Source: JAMXLO01 sp963799415 (GTDB taxonomy: Bacteria > Pseudomonadota > Alphaproteobacteria > Acetobacterales > Acetobacteraceae). From it: 64,000 bases of DNA. Numbering within the stretch: the first letter of the stretch is position 1; every line of letters starts with the position of its first letter. Below the pieces are notes generated by a model. That model ran no database searches. It was not told the origin of the DNA and was given only the letters and a program-made list of their open reading frames with translations. Made by a program: the position numbers and the translations under genes. The stretch lies in the NCBI GenBank assembly GCA_963799415.1, contig CAWCXI010000045.1, positions 124,001-188,000 on the forward strand, in the 5' to 3' direction. Shown piece after piece: positions 44,918 through 53,185 of the stretch.

Positions 44918-45757
44918 TCAGTGAGCCGACCGCGCCGCCCGGTGCGCGGTCGCGGTCCTGCCGCGCGCCAGGCGCATCGTCGTCAGCATCATCGCGATCA
45001 CCAGCGCATAGGCCAGCAACTGTGCGGCATCCGGCGTCGCGGTATAGCCCACCAGTGTGTGAAACAGCCGCCCAGGAATGCTGTCGTCGCCGAGCAGCCA
45101 GGAGGTATCCCACACCGGCGTTGCGAGGCCCTGCAGGTAGTCGGCCTGCTGCAGGAAGAACACGGCCTGCGCAGCCAGTCCGGCCGCGAGCAGCGTGATC
45201 AGCCCGGTAGTGACCGCGAACAGACGATGCGCCGGCACTGCCAGCAGTCCGAGATAGATCAACGCCGACAGCGCCGCCCCCAGTGCGACGCCGAGAGCAC
45301 CGCCCGTCATCATGCCTGAAACGGTCGTGCCGCCGGCGGCAAACACACCGTACAGGAACAGCACCACCTCGGAGCCTTCCCGCAGCACCGCGACCGCGAC
45401 CACCACGGCAACAGCGGTCAGCGGCCGCTCGCCTGCCGCCACCGCACTCCCCACGGCGCGCACCTCGCGCGCAAGCTCGCGCCCGTGGCTGGCCATCCAG
45501 CCGTTGTGCCAGGTCAGCATGCCGACGGCGATCAACAGGATCGTGGCGTTGAACAGCTCCGCACCGGAGCCGTTGAACAGAGCTCCAAGCTCGCTTGCAA
45601 ACGCCGCGACCAGCCCCGCACCGACCGTGCCGGCCAGCACACCGCCTGCGACCCACCAGCCGCGACGCGGCACGGATCGCGTTGCCGCCATCACGATGCC
45701 GACGATCAGGCCGGCCTCGATGACCTCACGGAAGACGATGACCAGACTAGCGAGCAT
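44918..45757 (-). CDS. FTR1 family high-affinity iron permease
   Basis: 279 residues with seven predicted spans. The two iron-binding REXXE motifs are at 10-14 (REVIE) and 126-130 (REGSE), both in spans, as required for Fe3+ passage. Bacterial FTR1 proteins (EfeU-like) import iron, often with a periplasmic oxidase or binding protein; none of the efeO/efeB type is adjacent. A Fur-like box sits 13 bases upstream of the ATG. The small secreted protein on the other side of the divergent region is a possible partner. Confidence 0.92.
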   Translation of the reverse strand: MLASLVIVFREVIEAGLIVGIVMAATRSVPRRGWWVAGGVLAGTVGAGLVAAFASELGALFNGSGAELFNATILLIAVGMLTWHNGWMASHGRELAREVRAVGSAVAAGERPLTAVAVVVAVAVLREGSEVVLFLYGVFAAGGTTVSGMMTGGALGVALGAALSALIYLGLLAVPAHRLFAVTTGLITLLAAGLAAQAVFFLQQADYLQGLATPVWDTSWLLGDDSIPGRLFHTLVGYTATPDAAQLLAYALVIAMMLTTMRLARGRTATAHRAARSAH

Positions 45758-45769
45758 CGGCGTTCCTAA

Positions 45770-45786
45770 TTGCGACGAATTCTCAA
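45770..45786. promoter_or_regulatory. Fur-like box upstream of the FTR1 gene
   Basis: TTGCGACGAATTCTCAA matches the Fur-type consensus TTGCGAATnATTCGCAA at 14 of 16 fixed positions. It lies 13-29 bases before the FTR1 ATG, where binding would block transcription or its start. It is similar to the site upstream of mbfA. Confidence 0.55.
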
Positions 45787-45998
45787 TTGCAGGTAAGCCA
45801 GCCTTCGCCCCCGGTCAACCCATGATCCGACGGCGCACGTTACGGTGAGATGGTCATCCCGCCACGTTCTCGCCAGCAATCATTCCCAGACCTACGCGTG
45901 GGTGACAAAGCGCTCACCCCAGGCAGCGCAACCCGCGGCCGAGACCGCAGGCAGATCATTCGCTGCGACGCGAAGTGAAATTCACCAGGAGAGAATGA

Positions 45999-46289
45999 AT
46001 GCGAAAGGCATTATCTATCGGTTTGGCCACATTTCTGATGGCGTCCCCGGCGCTCGCTCAGGTGGTGATCGGCGGCGACAACGACGCCGTCCGGCACGAG
46101 CAGCGCTCCCAGCAGGATCGGATGCAGGCGCATCGCGATTCGGCCGAGGCGCACCGCGATGCCGCGACGGGCAACTATGGCGCGGCAGCCCGTGAGCAAC
46201 GCGAGGCGCACCAGGAATGGCGTGACTCGCATCACCAGCAGCGCGACGCCGACCGGGATGCCAACGGCGTCCGCCTGTACGGTCACTAG
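45999..46289 (+). CDS. Small secreted His/Gln/Asp-rich protein
   Basis: 96 residues: signal peptide 'MRKALSIGLATFLMASPALA', then a very polar mature chain of about 75 residues rich in His, Gln, Arg, Asp and Ala, with 'MQAHRDSAEAHRDAATGNYGAAAREQREAHQEW' in an imperfect heptad-like pattern, so probably one long helix. AGGAGAG precedes the ATG. No family recognised. It shares a 241-base divergent region with FTR1; the His content would suit metal binding, but that is inference. A GGGTGA/TCACCC inverted pair sits at 45900-45919 in its leader. Confidence 0.7.
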   Translation: MRKALSIGLATFLMASPALAQVVIGGDNDAVRHEQRSQQDRMQAHRDSAEAHRDAATGNYGAAAREQREAHQEWRDSHHQQRDADRDANGVRLYGH

Positions 46290-46293
46290 GACT

Positions 46294-47358
46294 TCAGTCG
46301 CCCGCGGCCGCGCGCTCCTTCTCCAGGAGCGCGCGCTTGCGTGGCACGCCCCAGCGATAACCGGTCAGACTGCCGTCGCTGCCAATGACGCGATGGCACG
46401 GCACCGCCAGCGACACTGGATTCCGTGCGCAGCAACGTGCCACGGCACGCACCGCCTGCGGATCCCCCACCATGCGCGCCAGCTCGCCGTACGTGCGCGT
46501 TTCACCCGGCGGGATGCGGCATAGCGTGAGCCATACGCGCTGCTGAAACGCGGTGCCGCGCAGATCTAGCGGCAGGTCGAGCGCCTGCTTCGGCTCCTCC
46601 AGGAAGTCGAGAACCGCGCGCACCTCGTTCGCCAGCGCAGTGTCGTCGGCGACGATGCGTGCCCGCGGAAACCGCTGACGCAAATCGCCGAGCAACGCCT
46701 CATCAGGCTCGGCGAACCCGATGAAGCACACACCGCGGTCGGTCGCGCCGACCAGCAATCGACCGAACGGGCAGTCCGCGAACGCGGCGCGGATCACTTC
46801 GCCGGCACCGCCGCGCCGCAGCGCACCCGGCGTCATGCCGAGCAGTTCGCCGGTCTTCTCGTAGACGCGGCTCTCCGAGCCATAGCCGGCCTCCGCCACC
46901 GCATCGGCCACGCGTGCGCCGCCTGTCAGGGCCGTGTGCAACCGACGCGCCCGCACGCCTTCCGCATAACTGCGCGGGGTCAGCCCTGTGTGGTCCCGGA
47001 ACATGCGCAGGAAATGGAAGCGCGAGTAACCGGAACGGTCCGCCAGCGCGTCCAGCGAGGGGATATCCTGGGATGCCTCGATGAAGGCGCAGGCGTCCTG
47101 CACCACTGCCTGCGCCAGCCGCGCGCGCTCGCCCTTCGGATCGCAGCGCTTGCAGGCCCGGAAGCCGGCTGCCTCCGCCTCGCCGATATTGCGAAAGAAC
47201 CGGACGTTCTTGCGCAGCGGACGCGGTGACGGACACCCCGGCCGGCAATACACGCCCATCGTGCTGACGGCGTAGAGGAAGTCTCCGGGTTCGCGGCGGA
47301 TGACCTGATCCCAGAGCTGATCGTGCGATAGCCGATCAATCATGTGTGTATCTTTCAT
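46294..47358 (-). CDS. ada: Bifunctional Ada: DNA methyltransferase and activator
   Basis: 354 residues from ATG 47358 (349 from 47343). The N-terminal Ada zinc domain has Cys38, Cys42, Cys69 and Cys72 ('YCRPGC', 'CKRC'); Cys38 accepts methyl from phosphotriesters. An AraC-type HTH follows ('IPSLDALADRSGYSRFHFLRMFRDHTGLTPRSYAEGVRARRL'). The C-terminal O6-methylguanine-DNA methyltransferase has active Cys321 in 'VPCHRVIGSDG'. It repairs and reports alkylation damage. The longer frame upstream crosses a repeat. alkB and alkA are not adjacent. Confidence 0.95.
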   Translation of the reverse strand: MKDTHMIDRLSHDQLWDQVIRREPGDFLYAVSTMGVYCRPGCPSPRPLRKNVRFFRNIGEAEAAGFRACKRCDPKGERARLAQAVVQDACAFIEASQDIPSLDALADRSGYSRFHFLRMFRDHTGLTPRSYAEGVRARRLHTALTGGARVADAVAEAGYGSESRVYEKTGELLGMTPGALRRGGAGEVIRAAFADCPFGRLLVGATDRGVCFIGFAEPDEALLGDLRQRFPRARIVADDTALANEVRAVLDFLEEPKQALDLPLDLRGTAFQQRVWLTLCRIPPGETRTYGELARMVGDPQAVRAVARCCARNPVSLAVPCHRVIGSDGSLTGYRWGVPRKRALLEKERAAAGD

Positions 47359-47415
47359 GCCACCCATACTGGGCATCCCACCGCCGGTTCGCCATCCGCG
47401 CATTGCGGCGCTACT

Positions 47416-47438
47416 CCCCCTCCCCTCGCGGGAGGGGG
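47416..47438 (+). repeat. GC-rich palindromic repeat, copy 2
   Basis: CCCCCTCCC (47416-47424) and GGGAGGGGG (47430-47438) with loop CTCGC, plus the G-rich tail to 47450. Same element and orientation as at 44573. It lies in the divergent gap between ada and a secreted-protein gene. Nothing else is seen in this 181-base gap. Confidence 0.75.
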
Positions 47439-47539
47439 CCAGGGGAGGGGCCGAACCCACCCACACTGCACCCACACAGGAACGACTTGCTTCCCCAACG
47501 GCCGCTCGGCAAACTCCGCGCAATTCGGGGGGATTCGCC

Positions 47540-48040
47540 ATGCACATCAAATTCGCAGCTCTGCTCGCCGGCGCCTTGCTGTCCGCCGCCGGAATTGCCG
47601 CGGCCAAGCCATGCGCGAAGCCCGCCGACGTGACCGCCTTCGATGTCGCGGGCCTGAAAAGCAAACTGATGGTGACGGCGCTCACCTGCAATCAGCAGGA
47701 TCGCTACAATGACTTCGTGCAGCGGTTCCGCGGTGATCTCGTCGCCCACGAACGCACCCTGCGCGCCTATTTCACCCGCGCGTTCGGTGGTCGCGCGCAG
47801 CGTGAGCATGATGACTACATCACCAGCCTGGCAAACACCTTGTCGGAATCCGGCATCCAGCAGGGCACGCTGTTCTGCCAGCAGAATGTCGGCATCTTCA
47901 GCGAGGTCCTGGCACTGACACGCGGCACCGAACTGGCGGGATACGCGGCCAGCAAGCAACTGCCGCAGCCGATCGCGATCGATGCCTGCCCCGCCGCTGC
48001 CGTGACCCGCACTGCCCAGGCCGGCACCAACCGCCGTTAG
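47540..48040 (+). CDS. Secreted protein of unknown function
   Basis: 166 residues with a signal peptide 'MHIKFAALLAGALLSAAGIAAA'. The mature part contains four Cys ('KPCAKP', 'ALTCNQQDRYNDFVQRFRGDL', 'LFCQQNVGIF', 'DACPAA'), which probably form two disulfides in the periplasm. It is mostly helical by eye ('LVAHERTLRAYFTRAFGGRAQREHDDYITSLANTLSE'). GGGGGGATT precedes the ATG. No named family recognised. Confidence 0.75.
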   Translation: MHIKFAALLAGALLSAAGIAAAKPCAKPADVTAFDVAGLKSKLMVTALTCNQQDRYNDFVQRFRGDLVAHERTLRAYFTRAFGGRAQREHDDYITSLANTLSESGIQQGTLFCQQNVGIFSEVLALTRGTELAGYAASKQLPQPIAIDACPAAAVTRTAQAGTNRR

Positions 48041-48097
48041 CCAACCACACCCGGCTCGTGGCAGGATCGGTGCTCGCCAGTACCGAGCCCTCGCGTC

Positions 48098-48607
48098 ATG
48101 CATCAGCTCCTGCTTCTACGTCACGCAAAGTCTTCCTGGGACGACGCGAAACTGGCCGATCGTGATCGTCCGCTGAGCAAGCGTGGGCGCCGCGCGGCGA
48201 CTGCCATGCGAACGGCGATGATCGACCTCGAACTCACGCCCGATCTGGTGCTTGTTTCGCCCTCCCGCCGCACGCAGGAAACGCTGGCGGCGCTCGAGCC
48301 ATGGGACGACACGCCGCTGGTGGAGCAGGTGGAGACGCTCTACCTCGCGAGCGCTCAGCAACTGCTTGCAGTCTTGCGCGACGTCAACGAGACGGTGCGC
48401 AGCGTCATGCTGATCGCCCACAATCCCGGCATGCAGGAACTGGCCGTGTCGCTGGCCGGCGGATCGCATGATCGGTTGAGTGCCGGCTTCCCCACCACGG
48501 GGCTCGCCGAGTTCGCGGTCGCAACGCAGTGGCAGCAACTCGACGCAGCAGGCACCAGGTTGGTCCGTTTCCTGACGCCACGCGATCTCCAGGAGACGGC
48601 GACCTGA
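48098..48607 (+). CDS. sixA: SixA-like histidine phosphatase
   Basis: 169 residues of the histidine phosphatase superfamily. The catalytic 'LLRHAKSSWDD' has Arg8-His9; 'RPLSKRGRRAATAM', 'VSPSRRTQETL' and the second His in 'LIAHNPGMQEL' follow. SixA in E. coli removes phosphate from histidines of phosphotransfer proteins. It lies 4 bases upstream of a CHAD-domain gene. SixA-like and CHAD genes are found together in other bacteria, where CHAD binds polyphosphate. Confidence 0.88.
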   Translation: MHQLLLLRHAKSSWDDAKLADRDRPLSKRGRRAATAMRTAMIDLELTPDLVLVSPSRRTQETLAALEPWDDTPLVEQVETLYLASAQQLLAVLRDVNETVRSVMLIAHNPGMQELAVSLAGGSHDRLSAGFPTTGLAEFAVATQWQQLDAAGTRLVRFLTPRDLQETAT

Positions 48608-48611
48608 ACGC

Positions 48612-50069
48612 ATGGAACTGGAACTCGGCCTCGATCCGGATGATGCGTCGCGGCTGACGAGGCTGGCACTTCTCGCACCACTGAAGAACGGCAAGGCGCA
48701 CAGCCGGGTGGCGCGGATCATCTGGCACGACAGCCCCGATCGCGCGCTGGCACAGCAAGGACTGGCACTTGCCGAGCAACGTCCGCTGTGGCGGCTGGAG
48801 CGGCTGGTTCCGAACGCCCATAGCTGGCCACTCGGTGCCCCGGCACCAGTGGTCGCGACAGGTCGGACAGCATCCACGCTCGGCCATATCTTGCCTGACC
48901 AGCTCATTCCGGTGGCAGCATTCGAAGGCCGGGCGGGCAGCCTCAGCCTTGCGACGGAACACGGCCCGGTAGGCATGACCCTGCTGAACGGCGCGGTTCG
49001 CACGGTCGCCGCCGAGCACCGTCTCAGCCGGGTCCGCTTGGAAGGCGCCTCCGCGGTAGTGCAGCAACTGGCGGTCGCGCTGGCGGGCGAGGTTCGCCTC
49101 GCTGTGCCGCGCGCCAGCCTGGCCGCCGAGGCCTTCGCGGTCGCCTCGGGCAAAGCGCCGGAACCGCGGCACGAGGGCGCGCCCGAACTGCCCCCCGGAC
49201 TCTCGGTGCCCGAGGCATTCGCTCACGTCGTTGGTCACTTGAGCGATGTGGTCATGCACTTCGCGCCCACCGCTGCCACCGGCCGCGAGGGTCCCGAACC
49301 GGTGCACCAGATGCGCGTCGCGGTTCGCCGGCTGCGATCGGCAATCAAGGTGTTCGGCCACGCAGTGAACTCTCCCGCGGTTGATGCGGCGGATACCGGC
49401 CTGAAGGCGCTTGCCGCGAAGCTCGCACCGACGCGCGACTGGGACGTGTTTGCGACCGAGACCGCCACATCGGTCGCCGCCGCGTTTCCCACCGAGCCGC
49501 GGCTCAAGCGACTGCTCGCCGCGGTGGAGCGCCGGCGGCGCGCGTGTCACAACGAACTCCGCGCTTTCCTGGCCGGCGTCGAATTCCGGCGCCTTGGGAT
49601 TGAGCTCGCCTGCCTCGCCGGAGTGCAGGACTGGCCGGCGATCGTCGATGAGTCGGGAGAGGCAGAGCTCGATGTTCCTCTGAACGACTTCGCGGCGCGC
49701 GTGCTCGATAAGCGGCTCAAGCAAGTCACCCAGATCGATGACGACCTCGCCGGCCTTGAGCCATCCGCGCTGCACGCGATCCGTCTGCGTGCCAAGCGGC
49801 TGCGCTACGCGGCCGAGATCTTCGCGCCGCTATATCCCGGCAAGCCGCCGCACCGTTTCATTCGCAGGCTGGGCCGACTACAGGACCGGTTGGGCACGCT
49901 GAACGATGCCGCGGTTGCCGCGAGCCTGCTGGGCGAACTGGCAGGCGGCAACCACGCCTTCGCCATCGGCCTCGTGCTGGGCTTCGTCGGCGCGCACAGC
50001 GCTCGCACCCGAAAGCGGATCGACCAGGCGTGGCTCAGATTCCACAACCTGGAGCCGTTCTGGGGCTGA
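48612..50069 (+). CDS. CYTH-CHAD domain protein
   Basis: 485 residues. Residues 1-200 look like a divergent CYTH (triphosphate tunnel) domain: 'MELELGLDPDD' keeps the ExExK-like start poorly, so activity is doubtful. Residues 205-485 are a CHAD domain, a helical bundle with conserved His and basic residues: 'VHQMRVAVRRLRSAIKVF', 'RDWDVF', 'LHAIRLRAKRLRYAAEIFAPLY', 'LQDRLGTLNDAAVA'. CHAD proteins bind inorganic polyphosphate granules. Operon with the sixA-like gene. Confidence 0.9.
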   Translation: MELELGLDPDDASRLTRLALLAPLKNGKAHSRVARIIWHDSPDRALAQQGLALAEQRPLWRLERLVPNAHSWPLGAPAPVVATGRTASTLGHILPDQLIPVAAFEGRAGSLSLATEHGPVGMTLLNGAVRTVAAEHRLSRVRLEGASAVVQQLAVALAGEVRLAVPRASLAAEAFAVASGKAPEPRHEGAPELPPGLSVPEAFAHVVGHLSDVVMHFAPTAATGREGPEPVHQMRVAVRRLRSAIKVFGHAVNSPAVDAADTGLKALAAKLAPTRDWDVFATETATSVAAAFPTEPRLKRLLAAVERRRRACHNELRAFLAGVEFRRLGIELACLAGVQDWPAIVDESGEAELDVPLNDFAARVLDKRLKQVTQIDDDLAGLEPSALHAIRLRAKRLRYAAEIFAPLYPGKPPHRFIRRLGRLQDRLGTLNDAAVAASLLGELAGGNHAFAIGLVLGFVGAHSARTRKRIDQAWLRFHNLEPFWG

Positions 50070-50170
50070 ACGGCACGAACCGCCACCCGCTTGCCTCGCA
50101 TCTCCCCACAAGGTGTAATCTGGCACTGCCTGGTGACGGCGCAGCCTGTTCCTGCACCGAGGAGGTCTCA

Positions 50171-50692
50171 ATGGCCTATGCAAGCATGGCTTTGGCAGAC
50201 GCCAACGTTCGCCTGCCGCATGTGCCCATGCCCAACTTTCGATGGCCTCGATTGTCGCCGCGTGCCCGCGCTCTTCTGGTGATCGGCATCATGATCAGTC
50301 CGGCGTTCCTCGCCGACGACATCGGTTACTGCGTCCAGCGGCTGTTCATGAGCGCTGACCAGATCGCCGTGAGGCAGGCGCCCGATCAGACGATGCTCTC
50401 GCGGGTCAACATCTTTCACGTCGCCTGCATTGATCCAAACATGCCGGCGGCAGAGCGCGAGCGCCTGGCTGACTTTGCCGCCCAGCAGGGCTGGCCACGT
50501 TATCCCGAGGCCGGACCAGGATGCTTCAATCCGAACCGTAATCTGTTCGGCATCGTCGGGCTGAAGGCATTCAATGTCGCATGCCCGACGATGGCTCTCT
50601 CGGTAGCCGATCAGCGGCGATGGGTCGCGTTTGCCGCCAACCATGGTTGGACCGCGTACCCGCAGGCGGGCGAAGGATGCGTCGATCCGTAA
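50171..50692 (+). CDS. Membrane-anchored protein with two 40-residue cysteine repeats
   Basis: 173 residues, ATG at 50171 behind GGAGGT. One span (about 34-49, 'ALLVIGIMISPAFLADD') anchors it. The outer part has two copies of one unit: 82-121 ('FHVACIDP...FAAQQGWPRYPEAGPGCFNP') and 134-173 ('FNVACPTM...FAANHGWTAYPQAGEGCVDP'). Each has a Cys about 33 residues apart and shared FAA, GW, YP and AG.GC positions, so each may close one disulfide loop. No family recognised and no function can be assigned. Confidence 0.7.
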   Translation: MAYASMALADANVRLPHVPMPNFRWPRLSPRARALLVIGIMISPAFLADDIGYCVQRLFMSADQIAVRQAPDQTMLSRVNIFHVACIDPNMPAAERERLADFAAQQGWPRYPEAGPGCFNPNRNLFGIVGLKAFNVACPTMALSVADQRRWVAFAANHGWTAYPQAGEGCVDP

Positions 50693-50699
50693 GTCCCGC

Positions 50700-51821
50700 T
50701 CACTCGCCCCGCATCCTCACCACCACCTTTATCGCGTCCTCGACACGGTCGCGCGCATATCTGAGTGCGGTCGGCAATTGCTCGAGCGGGAACGTATGGG
50801 TGTGAATGAGCTTCGCATCGAACCGCCTCTGTCCCATCAACGCGGCGGCACGATGGGTCGCGCTCTTGCCCTCGCCACGAATCCCCAGGACATAGATGTT
50901 GTTGCGAACAATGTAGGCTAGATCGACCGAAACCGGTTCGTGCGGAAACGCGGCGAGGCAGATGCGGCCACCCCGGTTCACCATTCGCGCTGCCTCGTTC
51001 AGCGCATTAGGCGCGCCGGAACATTCGAGAACGTACTGCACGCCTTTGCCGCCGGTGATCCGTTGCACCGCCGTCACGGCATTGTCGTTCCTGATGTTGA
51101 CAACAGCGTCGGCGCCGAGGCGTTTGCCCATCTCCAGCCGGCTCTCTCGCGTCCCTGTCAGGATGACCGGCTGCGCGCCCAACGCCTTGGCAACGCCGAC
51201 ACCCATCAGCCCGATCGGACCCGGCCCGATCACCACGACACCTTCCCCAGCAATAATGCCGCCCAGCACATCGAGGCCATACATGGCGGTGCCGGCGGTC
51301 ACGATCAGGGTGGCCTCTTCATCCGACATCTCGTGCGGCACATGAACCATCGTGTTCACATGGTTCACCGCATATTCGGCAAATCCACCGTCGGTGCTGA
51401 ACCCGTTCGCGCGATGCCCCCGGCTGTGAAAGCCATAGTTCAGGCAGGAGGTATACATGCCTTCGCGGCAACGCTGGCAACGACCGCACCCGGCATGAAT
51501 CTCCACGGCAATGCGATCGCCCAGTTGGAATTCGTCAGTGGTTGCCCCGAGCTTGACCACCGTGCCCATGTATTCGTGACCAGGCGTATAGCCCTTGTTG
51601 AAGGGTAGTTCGCCTTCGATGGAGGCTGGCAGACCGTGCCGGATGATCTCGAGATCGGTTGCGCAAATCGCGACTGCGTCAATCCGCACAAGTACTTCAG
51701 CGGGACCAGGTTCGGGAACCGGCTTTTCGACCAGGGCCAGCTCCTCAGGCCCGCCGAGCACCCAGGCCTTCATGGTGGCTGGGATCCGATATTCGTTGGA
51801 AGAGGCGTATGTCACACCCAT
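50700..51821 (-). CDS. Zinc-dependent alcohol dehydrogenase (MDR), threonine/sorbitol-dehydrogenase-like
   Basis: 373 residues. The medium-chain dehydrogenase layout is clear: catalytic zinc region 'AICATDLEIIRHG', 'GHEYMGTV', structural zinc lobe 'CGRCQRCREGMYTSC', then NAD-binding 'VVVIGPGPIGLMGVGVAKALGA'. It should oxidise a secondary alcohol or amino alcohol with NAD(P). Starts are ATG 51821 or 51773 (MKAWVLGG); the second begins the family but lacks a clear ribosome site. Divergent from a second zinc alcohol dehydrogenase. Confidence 0.92.
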   Translation of the reverse strand: MGVTYASSNEYRIPATMKAWVLGGPEELALVEKPVPEPGPAEVLVRIDAVAICATDLEIIRHGLPASIEGELPFNKGYTPGHEYMGTVVKLGATTDEFQLGDRIAVEIHAGCGRCQRCREGMYTSCLNYGFHSRGHRANGFSTDGGFAEYAVNHVNTMVHVPHEMSDEEATLIVTAGTAMYGLDVLGGIIAGEGVVVIGPGPIGLMGVGVAKALGAQPVILTGTRESRLEMGKRLGADAVVNIRNDNAVTAVQRITGGKGVQYVLECSGAPNALNEAARMVNRGGRICLAAFPHEPVSVDLAYIVRNNIYVLGIRGEGKSATHRAAALMGQRRFDAKLIHTHTFPLEQLPTALRYARDRVEDAIKVVVRMRGE

Positions 51822-52035
51822 TCACCAAACCTTTCCTGACGTCTGCGACCGTACTGTTCACGGGTGGCGATAGCAATGCCACGCAGGCGAGCCCAGGCCG
51901 AACTGTTGTTCCGCTTACTAAGTAATATCGTTGCCGGATGAGAGAATACTTCTCGAATTTGACAATTTACGGTGAACATCGACAATCCGCACAGGGAACC
52001 AATGCCAATCGTCGATCCAGTAAAAGGGGGCCGTG

Positions 52036-53055
52036 ATGCCGAGGATGCGCGTTATCCAGCTGGGCAAGAAAAACGGCCCCTTCGAGCTGGTCGAGCGAGA
52101 ACTGCCTCAGCCTGGGCCAGGGGAAGTGCGCGTCAAGGTGCAGGCGTGTGGCGTCTGCCACAGTGATTCGATCGTCAAGGAGGGGCTGTTTCCCTCAATA
52201 CCATACCCGATCGTGCCAGGGCACGAGATTGCCGGGGTAATTGACGCGGTCGGCAGTGGTGTCATCGGCTGGGCAGAGGGCACGCGTGTCGGCGTGGGCT
52301 GGTTCGGCGGCCATTGCGGACGGTGCGAGCCGTGCCGCCGCGGCGATCTCGTTGACTGCCGCAACCTGCGCATTCCCGGGATCAACTATGATGGCGGTTA
52401 TGCCGAGGCGATGGTCGCGCCCGCCGATGCGCTGGCGCGAATCCCGGATGACCTCTCTGCCGCGGATGCGGCGCCACTGCTGTGCGCCGGTGTCACCACC
52501 TTCCATGCACTGCGCGAAAGCGGCGCTCGACCAAGCGATGTCGTCGCCATATTCGGCATCGGCGGGCTCGGGCATCTGGGCGTGCAGTACGCCGCGAAGA
52601 TGGGATTTCGCACCGTCGCAATCGCCCGCGGTCGCGACAAGGAAGAGCTGGCGCGGCAACTCGGCGCCCATGTCTATCTGGACAGCGGTTCGCAGGATGT
52701 AGCGGCAGAGCTGATGAAACTCGGCGGCGCAAAGACGATCCTGGCGACCGTGACCAGCGGCAAGGCGATGAGCGCGATGATCCCTGGCCTGGCGGTGCGT
52801 GGCCGGCTTATGGTGATCGGCGTGGGGATGGATCCGATCGAGGTCTCCCCAATCGACCTGATCGGCGCCAGCCGCTCGGTGACCGGCCATGTGGTGGGCG
52901 CACCGATCAACTCGGAGGACACCTTGGCCTTCAGCACATTGACTGGTGTGCGGCCAACCATCGAGACCATGCCGCTGGAACGTGCGGCAGACGCCTACGA
53001 CAAGATGATGCGCGGCGAAGCCCGCTTCCGCATGGTGCTCACAACCGGCCTCTGA
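52036..53055 (+). CDS. Zinc-dependent alcohol dehydrogenase (MDR), AdhP/AdhA-like
   Basis: 339 residues. Catalytic zinc: 'QACGVCHSDSIV' and 'GHEIAGVI'; structural zinc: 'CGRCEPCRRGDLVDC'; cofactor site: 'VVAIFGIGGLGHLGVQYAAKMG'. The class oxidises primary alcohols, including ethanol, with NAD. ATG 52036 (a GTG lies just before it) follows AAGGGGG. The 214-base divergent gap with the other dehydrogenase contains no clear operator. Confidence 0.92.
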   Translation: MPRMRVIQLGKKNGPFELVERELPQPGPGEVRVKVQACGVCHSDSIVKEGLFPSIPYPIVPGHEIAGVIDAVGSGVIGWAEGTRVGVGWFGGHCGRCEPCRRGDLVDCRNLRIPGINYDGGYAEAMVAPADALARIPDDLSAADAAPLLCAGVTTFHALRESGARPSDVVAIFGIGGLGHLGVQYAAKMGFRTVAIARGRDKEELARQLGAHVYLDSGSQDVAAELMKLGGAKTILATVTSGKAMSAMIPGLAVRGRLMVIGVGMDPIEVSPIDLIGASRSVTGHVVGAPINSEDTLAFSTLTGVRPTIETMPLERAADAYDKMMRGEARFRMVLTTGL

Positions 53056-53185
53056 GCAGGTCCGCCTTCTCGATCATCACGACGTAACGCCGGAAGCGAT
53101 CTTTTTGCGTTTGACGGCGACTGATCCTTGTCCGCATGCTCCCGGCCTGCACTGCAGATGACGGGACGACGACAAGGTCGCCACC

